A DNA stretch of 7,750 nt, taken from positions 1 to 7,750 of the forward strand of contig JAVHVN010000172.1 of NCBI GenBank assembly GCA_032160545.1, in the 5' to 3' direction. Numbering within the stretch: position 1 is the first letter of the stretch; every line of letters begins with the position of its first letter. The notes beneath the pieces were generated by a model. It saw only the letters and a program-made list of their open reading frames with translations, was not told where the DNA came from and made no database searches. Shown piece after piece: positions 1 to 5,259 of this stretch. Both the position numbers and the translations under genes were made by a program. The stretch comes from DATGFB01 sp032160545 (GTDB taxonomy: Bacteria; Actinomycetota; Actinomycetes; Mycobacteriales; Jatrophihabitantaceae).

Positions 1-2
1 AT

Positions 3-728
3 ATCGACCCGGTCCTCGACCTGCACCCCACCCAGTACGGGCCGCGCGGCACCCATGAAGGCGCCCGCGTCGTCACCGGCGTCCCCCACTGCCCCGCCAT
101 GCCCGAGGTTTTCGACGACATTCGCCGGCCCGACAGACTGTCCGCCGGAGTTGAGCTCGACGACTTCGTCGCCCGTATCCAGCGACGCGAAAATTTCGCG
201 TTCCGCCGCGTCGCCGGCCCCGACCGCACCGGCCAGGAACGCTTCGAATGCCCGGCCCGCGCCGGCAAGGTCAGATGCACCCTGCACAAGCCGTCCCTGG
301 CGCTGCCCCTCGCCATACCGAAAGTCATCGGAGCCCCCACCGACGAGCCCAAGTGCTGCACCCAGCGCACCATCACCGTACCCGGCGCCATCGACGCCAA
401 GTCCCGGCAACGCCACTACTGGGGGTCCCGCAACTGGATCCGGTCCTTCTCCCGCCGATCCCGCGTCGAAGGGTGGTTCGGGAACCTCAAGAACGACTCC
501 ACCGAAGCCCTCGGCCGTGGCAGGTTCCGCGTCATGGGACTGGCGAAGACCAGCCTCATGCTGGCCATCTACGCCTCAGCGACCAACCTGCGGCTCCTAC
601 ACAACTGGACCGAACGCAACGCCGTCCCGCAGGAAGCCGGCGAGGGCAACCAGCCCCACGCCAGGCACAGCCGCCCGCGATCTCGACAGCGCAGATCAAT
701 TCGAGGCACGGCGTCCCCGCCCCGCTGA
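3..728 (+). CDS. DDE transposase-like protein, C-terminal part (start lies before the window)
   Basis: The reading frame is open from the first complete codon in this frame (position 3) to a TGA at 726-728, giving 241 residues. The first ATG inside the window (99) is probably internal, because the residues before it continue a protein-like sequence. Around residues 149-163 the arrangement F-x2-R-x3-E-x6-K (F149, R152, E156, K163) matches the YREK signature of IS4-superfamily DDE transposases, with F in place of Y. E156 would be the catalytic glutamate. The segment EGWFGNLKN and the following hydrophobic stretch (about 176-202) fit the end of such a catalytic domain. Cysteines at about 30, 83, 92, 118 and 119 could form a zinc-binding insertion. 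The last 35 or so residues are Arg/Pro-rich and low in complexity. The catalytic aspartates would lie upstream, so intactness cannot be judged. I cannot assign an IS family. Confidence 0.72.
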   Translation: MDPVLDLHPTQYGPRGTHEGARVVTGVPHCPAMPEVFDDIRRPDRLSAGVELDDFVARIQRRENFAFRRVAGPDRTGQERFECPARAGKVRCTLHKPSLALPLAIPKVIGAPTDEPKCCTQRTITVPGAIDAKSRQRHYWGSRNWIRSFSRRSRVEGWFGNLKNDSTEALGRGRFRVMGLAKTSLMLAIYASATNLRLLHNWTERNAVPQEAGEGNQPHARHSRPRSRQRRSIRGTASPPR

Positions 729-966
729 CAAATCCATTAGCGGCGATCAATCCCCGAGCCCGTGGCGATGCCGCACGCCGGAAAACTCCTCCGTAACGTG
801 GATCCGCCCGCCTGATTATCTCTGAGCCGGCCAGCACCACCCGGCACAGACCGTCCGCTGTCCGGATACGACGATGGCCGCCTCCAGAACGAGATCAACT
901 CGTCCCGAGACGGCCATCGCAGCCATTTCCGTGAGCATTCACAGCTGAAAACCGTGAACACCCCGC
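729..966. other. Intergenic region between the transposase-like gene and ssrA
   Basis: I see no convincing gene in these 238 bases. The open frames that cross the region lack a recognisable domain and a good ribosome binding site, and several run into the tmRNA gene. The one clear structure is the stem-loop at 872-919. No copy of the tmRNA 3' end and no recognisable insertion-sequence terminal repeat is visible here. Confidence 0.6.
872..919 (-). terminator. Stem-loop downstream of ssrA, candidate terminator
   Basis: A perfect 9-bp inverted repeat (CGATGGCCG at 872-880, CGGCCATCG at 911-919) encloses a second 5-bp stem (ACGAG 889-893, CTCGT 899-903) with a 5-nt loop. Unpaired bulges of 8 and 7 nt lie between the two stems. 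The structure starts about 48 nt beyond the 3' end of the tmRNA on its strand, so it could end ssrA transcription. No T-tract follows, which is common for actinobacterial terminators but leaves the role unproven. It could instead be a remnant of a mobile-element end. Confidence 0.35.
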
Positions 967-1339
967 GGTGGAGGTGGCGGGAATCGAACCCGCGTCCTCC
1001 GTCGATTCATCAGTACTTCTCCGGGCGCAGTCTGCAGTGCCTCTACTCGGCCCCACGGATCACGCAGACAAGTCCGTGTGGCAGGCCCAGTCGCTGTGAG
1101 TTGTCCCGTCCGAGCCCGCGACCGGCTCGGACGGTGAGCCACCTAGCTGATGCCAGTACCCGGGCCGGTGACGAGCCCGGACTGACAGACCCGCTCTACT
1201 GCCTAGGCAGCGAGAGCGAAGTCAGCGCGATTGGAATCGGCGCTTATTTTGTGTGAGTCGCTTGTTTAACGAGGGCAGCAACCCGAACCTCGGCCCGCTT
1301 CTCCTGAATCGGCGTACGGAGTCGAAACCGTTCACCCCC
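967..1339 (-). ncRNA. ssrA: tmRNA (transfer-messenger RNA)
   Basis: tmRNA enters ribosomes stalled on broken mRNA together with SmpB, acts first as an alanyl-tRNA and then as an mRNA, and adds a degradation tag. On the minus strand the 5' end GGGGGUG (1339-1333), followed by AACGGTTTCGACT, pairs with CACCTCC (976-970), giving the 7-bp acceptor stem with one G-U pair. The T-arm GCGGG-TTCGATT-CCCGC lies just before the 3' end, and 969 is the discriminator A. The tag frame at 1241-1203 reads ADSNRADFALAA followed by TAG, close to the mycobacterial tag ADSHQRDYALAA and with the same upstream AAATAAGC. The genomic 3' end reads ACC then G, so the final A of CCA is not encoded and must be added after transcription. 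About 373 nt is a normal length. The exact 5' end assumes RNase P processing that leaves a 7-bp acceptor stem. Confidence 0.96.
1203..1241 (-). other. tmRNA tag-peptide reading frame
   Basis: This is the mRNA-like part of ssrA: GCC GAT TCC AAT CGC GCT GAC TTC GCT CTC GCT GCC TAG, encoding ADSNRADFALAA. The resume codon GCC is assigned by alignment with the Mycobacterium tuberculosis tmRNA, where the same AAATAAGC sequence precedes it. The C-terminal ALAA is the part recognised by the ClpXP-type degradation machinery. Compared with the mycobacterial tag, the central HQR is NRA, Y is F, and the stop is TAG rather than TAA. Confidence 0.9.
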
Positions 1340-1356
1340 CAGATTGAGCACTGCCC

Positions 1357-1386
1357 AGAGTACCCGCCTGGGCGACGCAGTGACAG
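1357..1386 (-). promoter_or_regulatory. Candidate ssrA promoter
   Basis: On the minus strand, CTGTCA (1386-1381, four of six matches to TTGACA) and TACTCT (1362-1357, fits TANNNT) are separated by 18 nt. Transcription would begin about 10-12 nt before the mature 5' end at 1339, leaving a short leader for RNase P to remove. The -35 element lies just after the stop codon of the upstream gene. tmRNA genes usually have their own promoter, which makes this placement reasonable, but it rests on motif matching only. Confidence 0.4.
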
Positions 1387-1389
1387 CGC

Positions 1390-2013
1390 TCAGACGACCG
1401 GCCCGCAGATCCCGGGCGGGAACGGCAGCCAGGCGTTGCGTAACCGCGACGCGAAGCCGGGCGTCGCTGCCAGCGTCTCGGCCGCGAGGACGTGCAGCGA
1501 CTCGGCGAGTTCGGGGCTCCCGCCGGGCCCGTCGAACGAGCGAAGCATCAGCCGGGCGCCGGCGAAGGACACCCGCTGCACGGGGCGGCGCAACAACACC
1601 GCCCGCAACTCTCGGGTGACCAGGCGGTCGGCAACCTCGGCATCAGCGGCGGTAAGCGCATAGGTCGCGTCGAATTCGGCCATGCCCGTGACCACCCGCA
1701 CCCCGGAGGCCGGCGGCACATCCGGGGCGCCTGCCACGCACTGATGATCGATCACCAGCTGGGGAAGCGGATTCGGCAGACTGACCGACAGCGTGTACCA
1801 GCGCGCCCCGACCCCGGGCGCCTCGAACTCCTCGAGGACGGCGGCGTACCCGTAAGCGACGGTCTGTTCCCGGTTGCCCACCAACGCCGACCGGTACCCG
1901 CCGCCGAACAGCGCCGGGTGGGTGATCGCAGCGCCGTTGAAGCGCGCCAGCCGCTGCCCCTGGCCACCCGCGTAGGCACGGCCTCGAGACCGCAATCGGT
2001 CACCGGTACGCAT
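1390..2013 (-). CDS. Uncharacterised protein, 207 residues
   Basis: I do not recognise this gene with confidence. The ATG at 2013 is chosen because a strong ribosome binding site, GAGGGGGG, ends 7 nt before it; a longer frame to 2058 has no such site. The protein has no signal peptide or membrane helix and should be cytoplasmic. The N-terminus (about 1-25) is basic and glycine-rich. The body has alternating hydrophobic stretches typical of beta strands, including a W-x-T-L-S-V-S-L-P-x-P-L-P-x-L-V-I segment at about 72-88, followed by an alpha/beta half with A-D-A-E-V-A-D-R-L-V and a closing P-G-F-A-S-R. This pattern resembles uncharacterised actinobacterial proteins that compare a cell-surface or membrane variant with a soluble core, but that is only an impression. 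It lies 76 nt after the amidohydrolase and just before the ssrA promoter. It could be the last gene of the ftsE transcript or have its own promoter. Confidence 0.75.
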   Translation of the reverse strand: MRTGDRLRSRGRAYAGGQGQRLARFNGAAITHPALFGGGYRSALVGNREQTVAYGYAAVLEEFEAPGVGARWYTLSVSLPNPLPQLVIDHQCVAGAPDVPPASGVRVVTGMAEFDATYALTAADAEVADRLVTRELRAVLLRRPVQRVSFAGARLMLRSFDGPGGSPELAESLHVLAAETLAATPGFASRLRNAWLPFPPGICGPVV

Positions 2014-2020
2014 CCGTCGT

Positions 2021-2028
2021 CCCCCCTC
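2021..2028 (-). promoter_or_regulatory. Strong ribosome binding site of the uncharacterised 207-residue protein
   Basis: GAGGGGGG on the minus strand, with 7 nt between it and the ATG at 2013-2011. It is the best Shine-Dalgarno sequence in the window and decides the start of this gene over the longer open frame. Confidence 0.75.
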
Positions 2029-2089
2029 GCACAGCGATCCCCCACCGTAGCCACACAAGGCACAATCCGCGCGTTGAGGAGTCGCCGGA

Positions 2090-2965
2090 TCAGCCGACCT
2101 GCAGCAGCCGGGCTCCGTTCGTCCAGCAGACGGCGCGCAGCCAGTCGTCCCCGAGCTCGAACCGCTCGAGGGCGTCGAGTTGTTCGGCGTACGGGTACGG
2201 GATGTTGGGAAAGTCCGAACCCAGCACGACCCGATCGCCGAGGTCGCCGAGCCGGCTGATCACGTCAGCGGGGATCGGTGCGAGATGGTCCAGGTAGCGC
2301 GTTCCCACCATCGTGGTGTCGAGGTGCACGCCCGCGTACTGCTGCGCCATCGCGACGTGCTCGGCGTACTCGGGCGAGCCGCAGTGGGCGATGACTGCGG
2401 TGAGGCGCGGATGCGCGGCGAGCACCTCGCCGAACGGCCCTGGCCCGGTGTGCCGGCCGGCCAGCGGGCCGCTGCCGCAGTGCACGACAACTGGCACCGC
2501 CGCCTCGGCGAGCATTCCCCATACCGGGTCGAGCAGGCCGTCGCGGGGGTCATAGTCGCCCACCTGGACGTGCGCCTTGAAGACTCTCGTGCCTGCGTCG
2601 AGCGCATCGCGCACGTAGCGTGGCGCGGCCGGCTCGGGGTAGAAGGTTCCGGTGGCGACGCACCCGTCGGTGCGCGCCGCGAACTCGCGGGCCCACGAGT
2701 TCAGCCCCTCGGCCATGCCGGGCTTGTGCGGGTAGAGCAGGGACGTGAACGCGCGCACCCCGAGTTCGTCCAGGGTGGCGAGCCGCGCCTCGGCCGACGT
2801 GCGGTAGTGCACCGGCCACTCGAGGCCGTAGTGCTGTGGCGCCTCGTCGAAGTAGCGCCAGACCGCGTCCATGAGCCGATCCGGCATGAAGTGCACGTGG
2901 ATGTCGACCAATCCAGGAAGGCCGAGCCCTGACCACCACGTCCGGACGTCCGCGTCGGTCAGCAC
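2090..2965 (-). CDS. Amidohydrolase family (amidohydrolase 2 type) metal-dependent hydrolase
   Basis: The 291-residue protein has the metal-site residues of a TIM-barrel amidohydrolase in the expected order: H23-x-H25 after strand 1 (VDIHVHF), a possible bridging K130 (VFKAHVQ), H162 (VVVHCG), H194 (VIAHCGS) and D251 (LGSDFP). These would hold one or two divalent metal ions. Family members hydrolyse or decarboxylate small cyclic or aromatic compounds; the substrate cannot be inferred here. The length is normal and there is no signal peptide, so it should be cytoplasmic. The start is GTG (2965-2963), directly next to the smpB TGA at 2968-2966, with only a weak AAGG upstream. Translation therefore probably depends on ribosomes finishing smpB. 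No functional link to trans-translation is known to me. Confidence 0.9.
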   Translation of the reverse strand: MLTDADVRTWWSGLGLPGLVDIHVHFMPDRLMDAVWRYFDEAPQHYGLEWPVHYRTSAEARLATLDELGVRAFTSLLYPHKPGMAEGLNSWAREFAARTDGCVATGTFYPEPAAPRYVRDALDAGTRVFKAHVQVGDYDPRDGLLDPVWGMLAEAAVPVVVHCGSGPLAGRHTGPGPFGEVLAAHPRLTAVIAHCGSPEYAEHVAMAQQYAGVHLDTTMVGTRYLDHLAPIPADVISRLGDLGDRVVLGSDFPNIPYPYAEQLDALERFELGDDWLRAVCWTNGARLLQVG

Positions 2966-3472
2966 TCAGTCCATGCCCTTGCCGCGCCGGCCCAGCGCGC
3001 GCTGCACCTCGCGATCGGCGTCACGCTTCGCAAGGTCCTGACGCTTGTCGTAGGACTTCTTGCCTCGCGCCAGGCCGATTTCGACCTTCACCTTGCCGGC
3101 TGAGAAGTACAGCTGCAGCGGGACGAGGGTCAGCCCGCTCTCCTTGGTCTTGCCGATGAGCCGCTCGATCTCGGAGCGGTGCAGCAACAGCTTGCGGACC
3201 CGCCGCGGCTCGTGGTTCGTCCAGCTGCCCTGGTCGTACTCGGGAATGTGCACGTTGCGCAGGTACACCTCACCGTCGTCGATGGTGGCGAAACCGTCGA
3301 CGAGGGACGCGCGCCCGAGCCGGAGGGACTTGACCTCGGTACCGGTCAGCACGACACCCGCCTCGTAGGTGTCGATGATGGCGTAGTCGTGCCGTGCCTT
3401 CCGGTTCTGCGCGATGATCTTGCGACCACCCTGCCGGTTGGACGACGCCACGGGCGCCTTGGCCTTCGCCAT
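2966..3472 (-). CDS. smpB: SmpB, tmRNA-binding protein
   Basis: SmpB binds the tRNA-like part of tmRNA and carries it into the stalled ribosome; its C-terminal tail occupies the empty mRNA channel. The 168-residue sequence shows the family's core: N-R-K-A-R-H-D-Y near residues 23-30, G-V-V-L-x-G-T-E-V-K-S-L-R at about 39-51, V-Y-L-R-N-V-H-I-P-E-Y at about 69-79, the R-K-L-L-L-H-R-x-E-I segment at about 93-102, and the basic C-terminal tail G-K-K-S-Y-D-K-R-x-D-L-A-K-R-D (about 137-151). The N-terminal extension of about 15 residues is Ala/Lys-rich. The ATG at 3472 lies only 3 nt after the ftsX stop and has no clear ribosome binding site, which suggests coupling to ftsX. Its RNA partner ssrA is encoded about 1.6 kb downstream on the same strand. 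Confidence 0.98.
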   Translation of the reverse strand: MAKAKAPVASSNRQGGRKIIAQNRKARHDYAIIDTYEAGVVLTGTEVKSLRLGRASLVDGFATIDDGEVYLRNVHIPEYDQGSWTNHEPRRVRKLLLHRSEIERLIGKTKESGLTLVPLQLYFSAGKVKVEIGLARGKKSYDKRQDLAKRDADREVQRALGRRGKGMD

Positions 3473-3475
3473 GGC

Positions 3476-4381
3476 CTATAGCCGCACGCGAAGGCGCAAC
3501 GTGCCGAACGCCGTCACTGCCGACAGCACGAGACCGGTGAGCAGCGCAATGCCGCCCGCCTTGATGATGTCGTCGGCGGTGAGGTTCGGGATGACCCCTC
3601 GAGAGGTGGGCCCGCGGAAGACGCTGTTGAGGATGTAGCTCTTCCCGACCCAGATGCTGGCCAGCGCGACGATGCCGCCGATCAACGTCGCTATCAGCGT
3701 CTCGAGGACGAACGGCAGCTCGGTCATCCAGCGAGAGGCGCCGACGAGTCGCATGATGCTGGTCTCGTTCCGCCGTTGGGCGGCCGCCATCTGCACCGTG
3801 TTACCGATCAGCAGGATGGATGCGACCAGCGCGACGAGTGCCACGATGAGCGACAGCTTGCGCACGCTGTTGATCATGTTGAGCAGCGTGTTGATCGTGT
3901 CGAACGCGTTGAGAACCTGGCCGACACCGGCGAACTTCGAGTATTTCGCCTGGAAGGCGTTGTAGTTCTTCTGCAGGTCCTTCAACTTGACCGTGAACGA
4001 GGCGGGGAGAACGCCGGGTTTGAGGAACTTGGCGACGCTCGGATCCTGCAGTGCCTGGCCGCGGTCGAACGCCTGCTGCTCGCTGACGTACTGCTCGCTG
4101 CGCACGAGCGGGTCGCTGTCGAGGGCGGCGCGGATCGCGGCGGTCTGGGCGTCGGTCGTCTTGGCCTTGCAGGGCGGCTGCGGCTCGGTGGCACACAGGT
4201 AGATCGAGACGTTGATCTGACTCTCGTACTGGTTGCGGAACTTCGTGATCTCGGTGTTGGACAGCAGCCCTGCGCCCACGAATCCCAGCGCGATCGACGT
4301 GCTCAGCACCAGGGCAAGGGTCATCGACAGGTTGCGGCGCAGGCCGGCCGCGACTGACGACAACACGAAGTTGGCGCGCAT
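3476..4381 (-). CDS. ftsX: FtsX, cell-division permease-like protein
   Basis: FtsX is the membrane half of the FtsEX complex. It passes ATP-driven movement of FtsE to a periplasmic or cell-wall hydrolase (RipC in mycobacteria) during division. The 301 residues have the family layout: a cytoplasmic N-terminus, a first membrane helix at about 19-40, a large extracellular domain at about 41-175, and three further helices at about 177-200, 222-245 and 273-293. The basic RRNETSIMRLVGAS segment (203-216) is the cytoplasmic coupling region seen in FtsX and MacB-like permeases. C63 and C71 lie in the extracellular domain and could form a disulfide. The ATG at 4381 has AGGA 4 nt upstream. It follows ftsE by 41 nt and precedes smpB by 3 nt. 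Confidence 0.97.
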   Translation of the reverse strand: MRANFVLSSVAAGLRRNLSMTLALVLSTSIALGFVGAGLLSNTEITKFRNQYESQINVSIYLCATEPQPPCKAKTTDAQTAAIRAALDSDPLVRSEQYVSEQQAFDRGQALQDPSVAKFLKPGVLPASFTVKLKDLQKNYNAFQAKYSKFAGVGQVLNAFDTINTLLNMINSVRKLSLIVALVALVASILLIGNTVQMAAAQRRNETSIMRLVGASRWMTELPFVLETLIATLIGGIVALASIWVGKSYILNSVFRGPTSRGVIPNLTADDIIKAGGIALLTGLVLSAVTAFGTLRLRVRL

Positions 4382-4422
4382 GAGTTCCTAACTGTTCGGT
4401 GCGGGGGGTGAATCGATCAGGG

Positions 4423-5112
4423 TCAGCGACCGACTCCGTACACGCCACGGGACTGATCCCGGATGACCTTGCCGAATTCCAGCTCGATCACGCGCCGACG
4501 CATCGCGTCGACGATGTTGTTGTCGTGGGTGGCCATGACAACGGTGGTGCCCGTGCGGTTGATCCGCTCGAGCAGGCTCATGATCCCCTGACTGGTGTCG
4601 GGGTCCAGATTTCCCGTCGGCTCGTCCGCGAGCAGCACGAGCGGGCGGTTGACGAAGGCCCTTGCGATGGCGACACGCTGCTGCTCGCCGCCGGACAGCT
4701 CGTTGGGCAGGCGCTGTGCCTTGCCCTCGAGCCCGACCAGATCGAGCACCTCGGGGACGGTGCGGCGGATCGCCTTGGGCGACTTGTTGATCACCTCGAG
4801 CGCAAACGCGACGTTCTCGTACACCGTCTTCTTCGGCAGCAGGCGGAAGTCCTGGAACACGCAGCCGATACGGCGGCGCAGCTCGGGGACCTTGCGGTTC
4901 GGCATCCGGCTCAGGTTGCGGCCGTCGACGGTCACGACGCCCGTGGTCGGAAGGTCCTCACGGAGCAGCAGGCGCAACACCGTCGACTTTCCGGAACCGG
5001 ACTGGCCGATGAGGAAAACGAACTCGCCCTTGTCAATATTCAGGCTGACGCCGTCGAGAGCGGGGCGCGCGCCGGCCGGGTAGACCTTGGAGATGTTCTC
5101 GAGCCGGATCAC
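4423..5112 (-). CDS. ftsE: FtsE, cell-division ABC ATPase
   Basis: FtsE is the cytoplasmic ATPase of FtsEX and binds the inner face of FtsX. All ABC motifs are intact in 229 residues: Walker A G36-Q-S-G-S-G-K42-S-T44, Q-loop Q87 in V-F-Q-D-F-R, signature L139-S-G-G-E143, Walker B V159-L-L-A-D163-E164-P and H-loop H196 in M-A-T-H-D. The sequences VFQDFRLLPKKTVYENV and ADEPTGNLDP are typical of FtsE. The start is GTG (5112-5110), judged from the family start M-I-R-L-E-N. No ribosome binding site is visible upstream, and a TAAACT box ends 8 nt before the GTG, so the mRNA may be leaderless. It is the first gene of the minus-strand cluster and diverges from the exporter operon. In many relatives prfB lies close upstream; it is not in this window. 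Confidence 0.97.
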   Translation of the reverse strand: MIRLENISKVYPAGARPALDGVSLNIDKGEFVFLIGQSGSGKSTVLRLLLREDLPTTGVVTVDGRNLSRMPNRKVPELRRRIGCVFQDFRLLPKKTVYENVAFALEVINKSPKAIRRTVPEVLDLVGLEGKAQRLPNELSGGEQQRVAIARAFVNRPLVLLADEPTGNLDPDTSQGIMSLLERINRTGTTVVMATHDNNIVDAMRRRVIELEFGKVIRDQSRGVYGVGR

Positions 5113-5120
5113 GGGAGTGC

Positions 5121-5126
5121 AGTTTA
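5121..5126 (-). promoter_or_regulatory. Candidate -10 box for ftsE, possibly leaderless
   Basis: TAAACT on the minus strand fits the actinobacterial -10 pattern TANNNT. Eight nucleotides separate it from the ftsE GTG at 5112, which would place the transcription start at or next to the first base of the start codon. No good -35 element is visible about 17 nt upstream. This agrees with the missing ribosome binding site. Confidence 0.4.
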
Positions 5127-5212
5127 CCCATCGGTTACCTGCCGCCGCCGATCCCGAAGCCCGCGCGAGTCGGCTTTCTCAGTGTTTCGCGATGTCGATC
5201 ACCGGGTGGGCA

Positions 5213-5257
5213 GTCCGTCCGGATAATCCTGTCGGTCCGGGTTGCTAGCGTCGGTCC
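5213..5257. repeat. Three direct repeats GTC(C/G)GTCC in the divergent promoter region
   Basis: GTCCGTCC at 5213-5220, GTCGGTCC at 5231-5238 and GTCGGTCC at 5250-5257 begin 18 and 19 nt apart, close to two helical turns, so the copies lie on roughly the same face of the DNA. The third copy overlaps the candidate -10 box of the exporter ATPase gene. Such an arrangement could bind a regulator of the exporter, but short GC-rich repeats also arise by chance in this kind of genome. Confidence 0.4.
5246..5251 (+). promoter_or_regulatory. Candidate -10 box for the exporter ATPase gene, possibly leaderless
   Basis: TAGCGT fits TANNNT and is followed by 8 nt and then the GTG at 5260, the same spacing as in front of ftsE. 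There is no ribosome binding site before the GTG, which agrees with a leaderless transcript. No clear -35 element is seen. Confidence 0.38.
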
Positions 5258-5259
5258 CC

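Noticed and set aside
55..825. Plus-strand open frame of 256 codons, very Pro/Ser/Ala-rich
   Set aside because: It is an out-of-frame reading of the transposase-like gene; its composition is that of a frame-shifted GC-rich sequence.
927..957. Possible small hairpin with TTCAC/GTGAA just after ssrA
   Set aside because: A 5-bp stem with an 11-nt loop is weak compared with the stem-loop at 872-919.
939..1142. Minus-strand open frame of 67 codons containing TRVRFPPPPP
   Set aside because: It is a translation of the tmRNA 3' end; the T-arm sequence read as protein gives this familiar artefact.
954..1256. Plus-strand open frame of 100 codons
   Set aside because: It lies antisense to almost the whole tmRNA gene and has no protein-like features or ribosome binding site.
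1354..1372. CCCAG/CTGGG inverted repeat between the uncharacterised gene and ssrA
   Set aside because: Only 5 bp with a 9-nt loop, and it overlaps the candidate ssrA promoter; too weak to call a terminator.
2014..2089. Possible promoter (TACGGT box) before the uncharacterised 207-residue protein
   Set aside because: The box fits only the loose TANNNT pattern and no -35 element sits at a proper distance.
4399..5226. Long plus-strand open frame of 275 codons
   Set aside because: It is antisense to ftsE, which has every ABC motif; long shadow frames are expected in GC-rich coding DNA.
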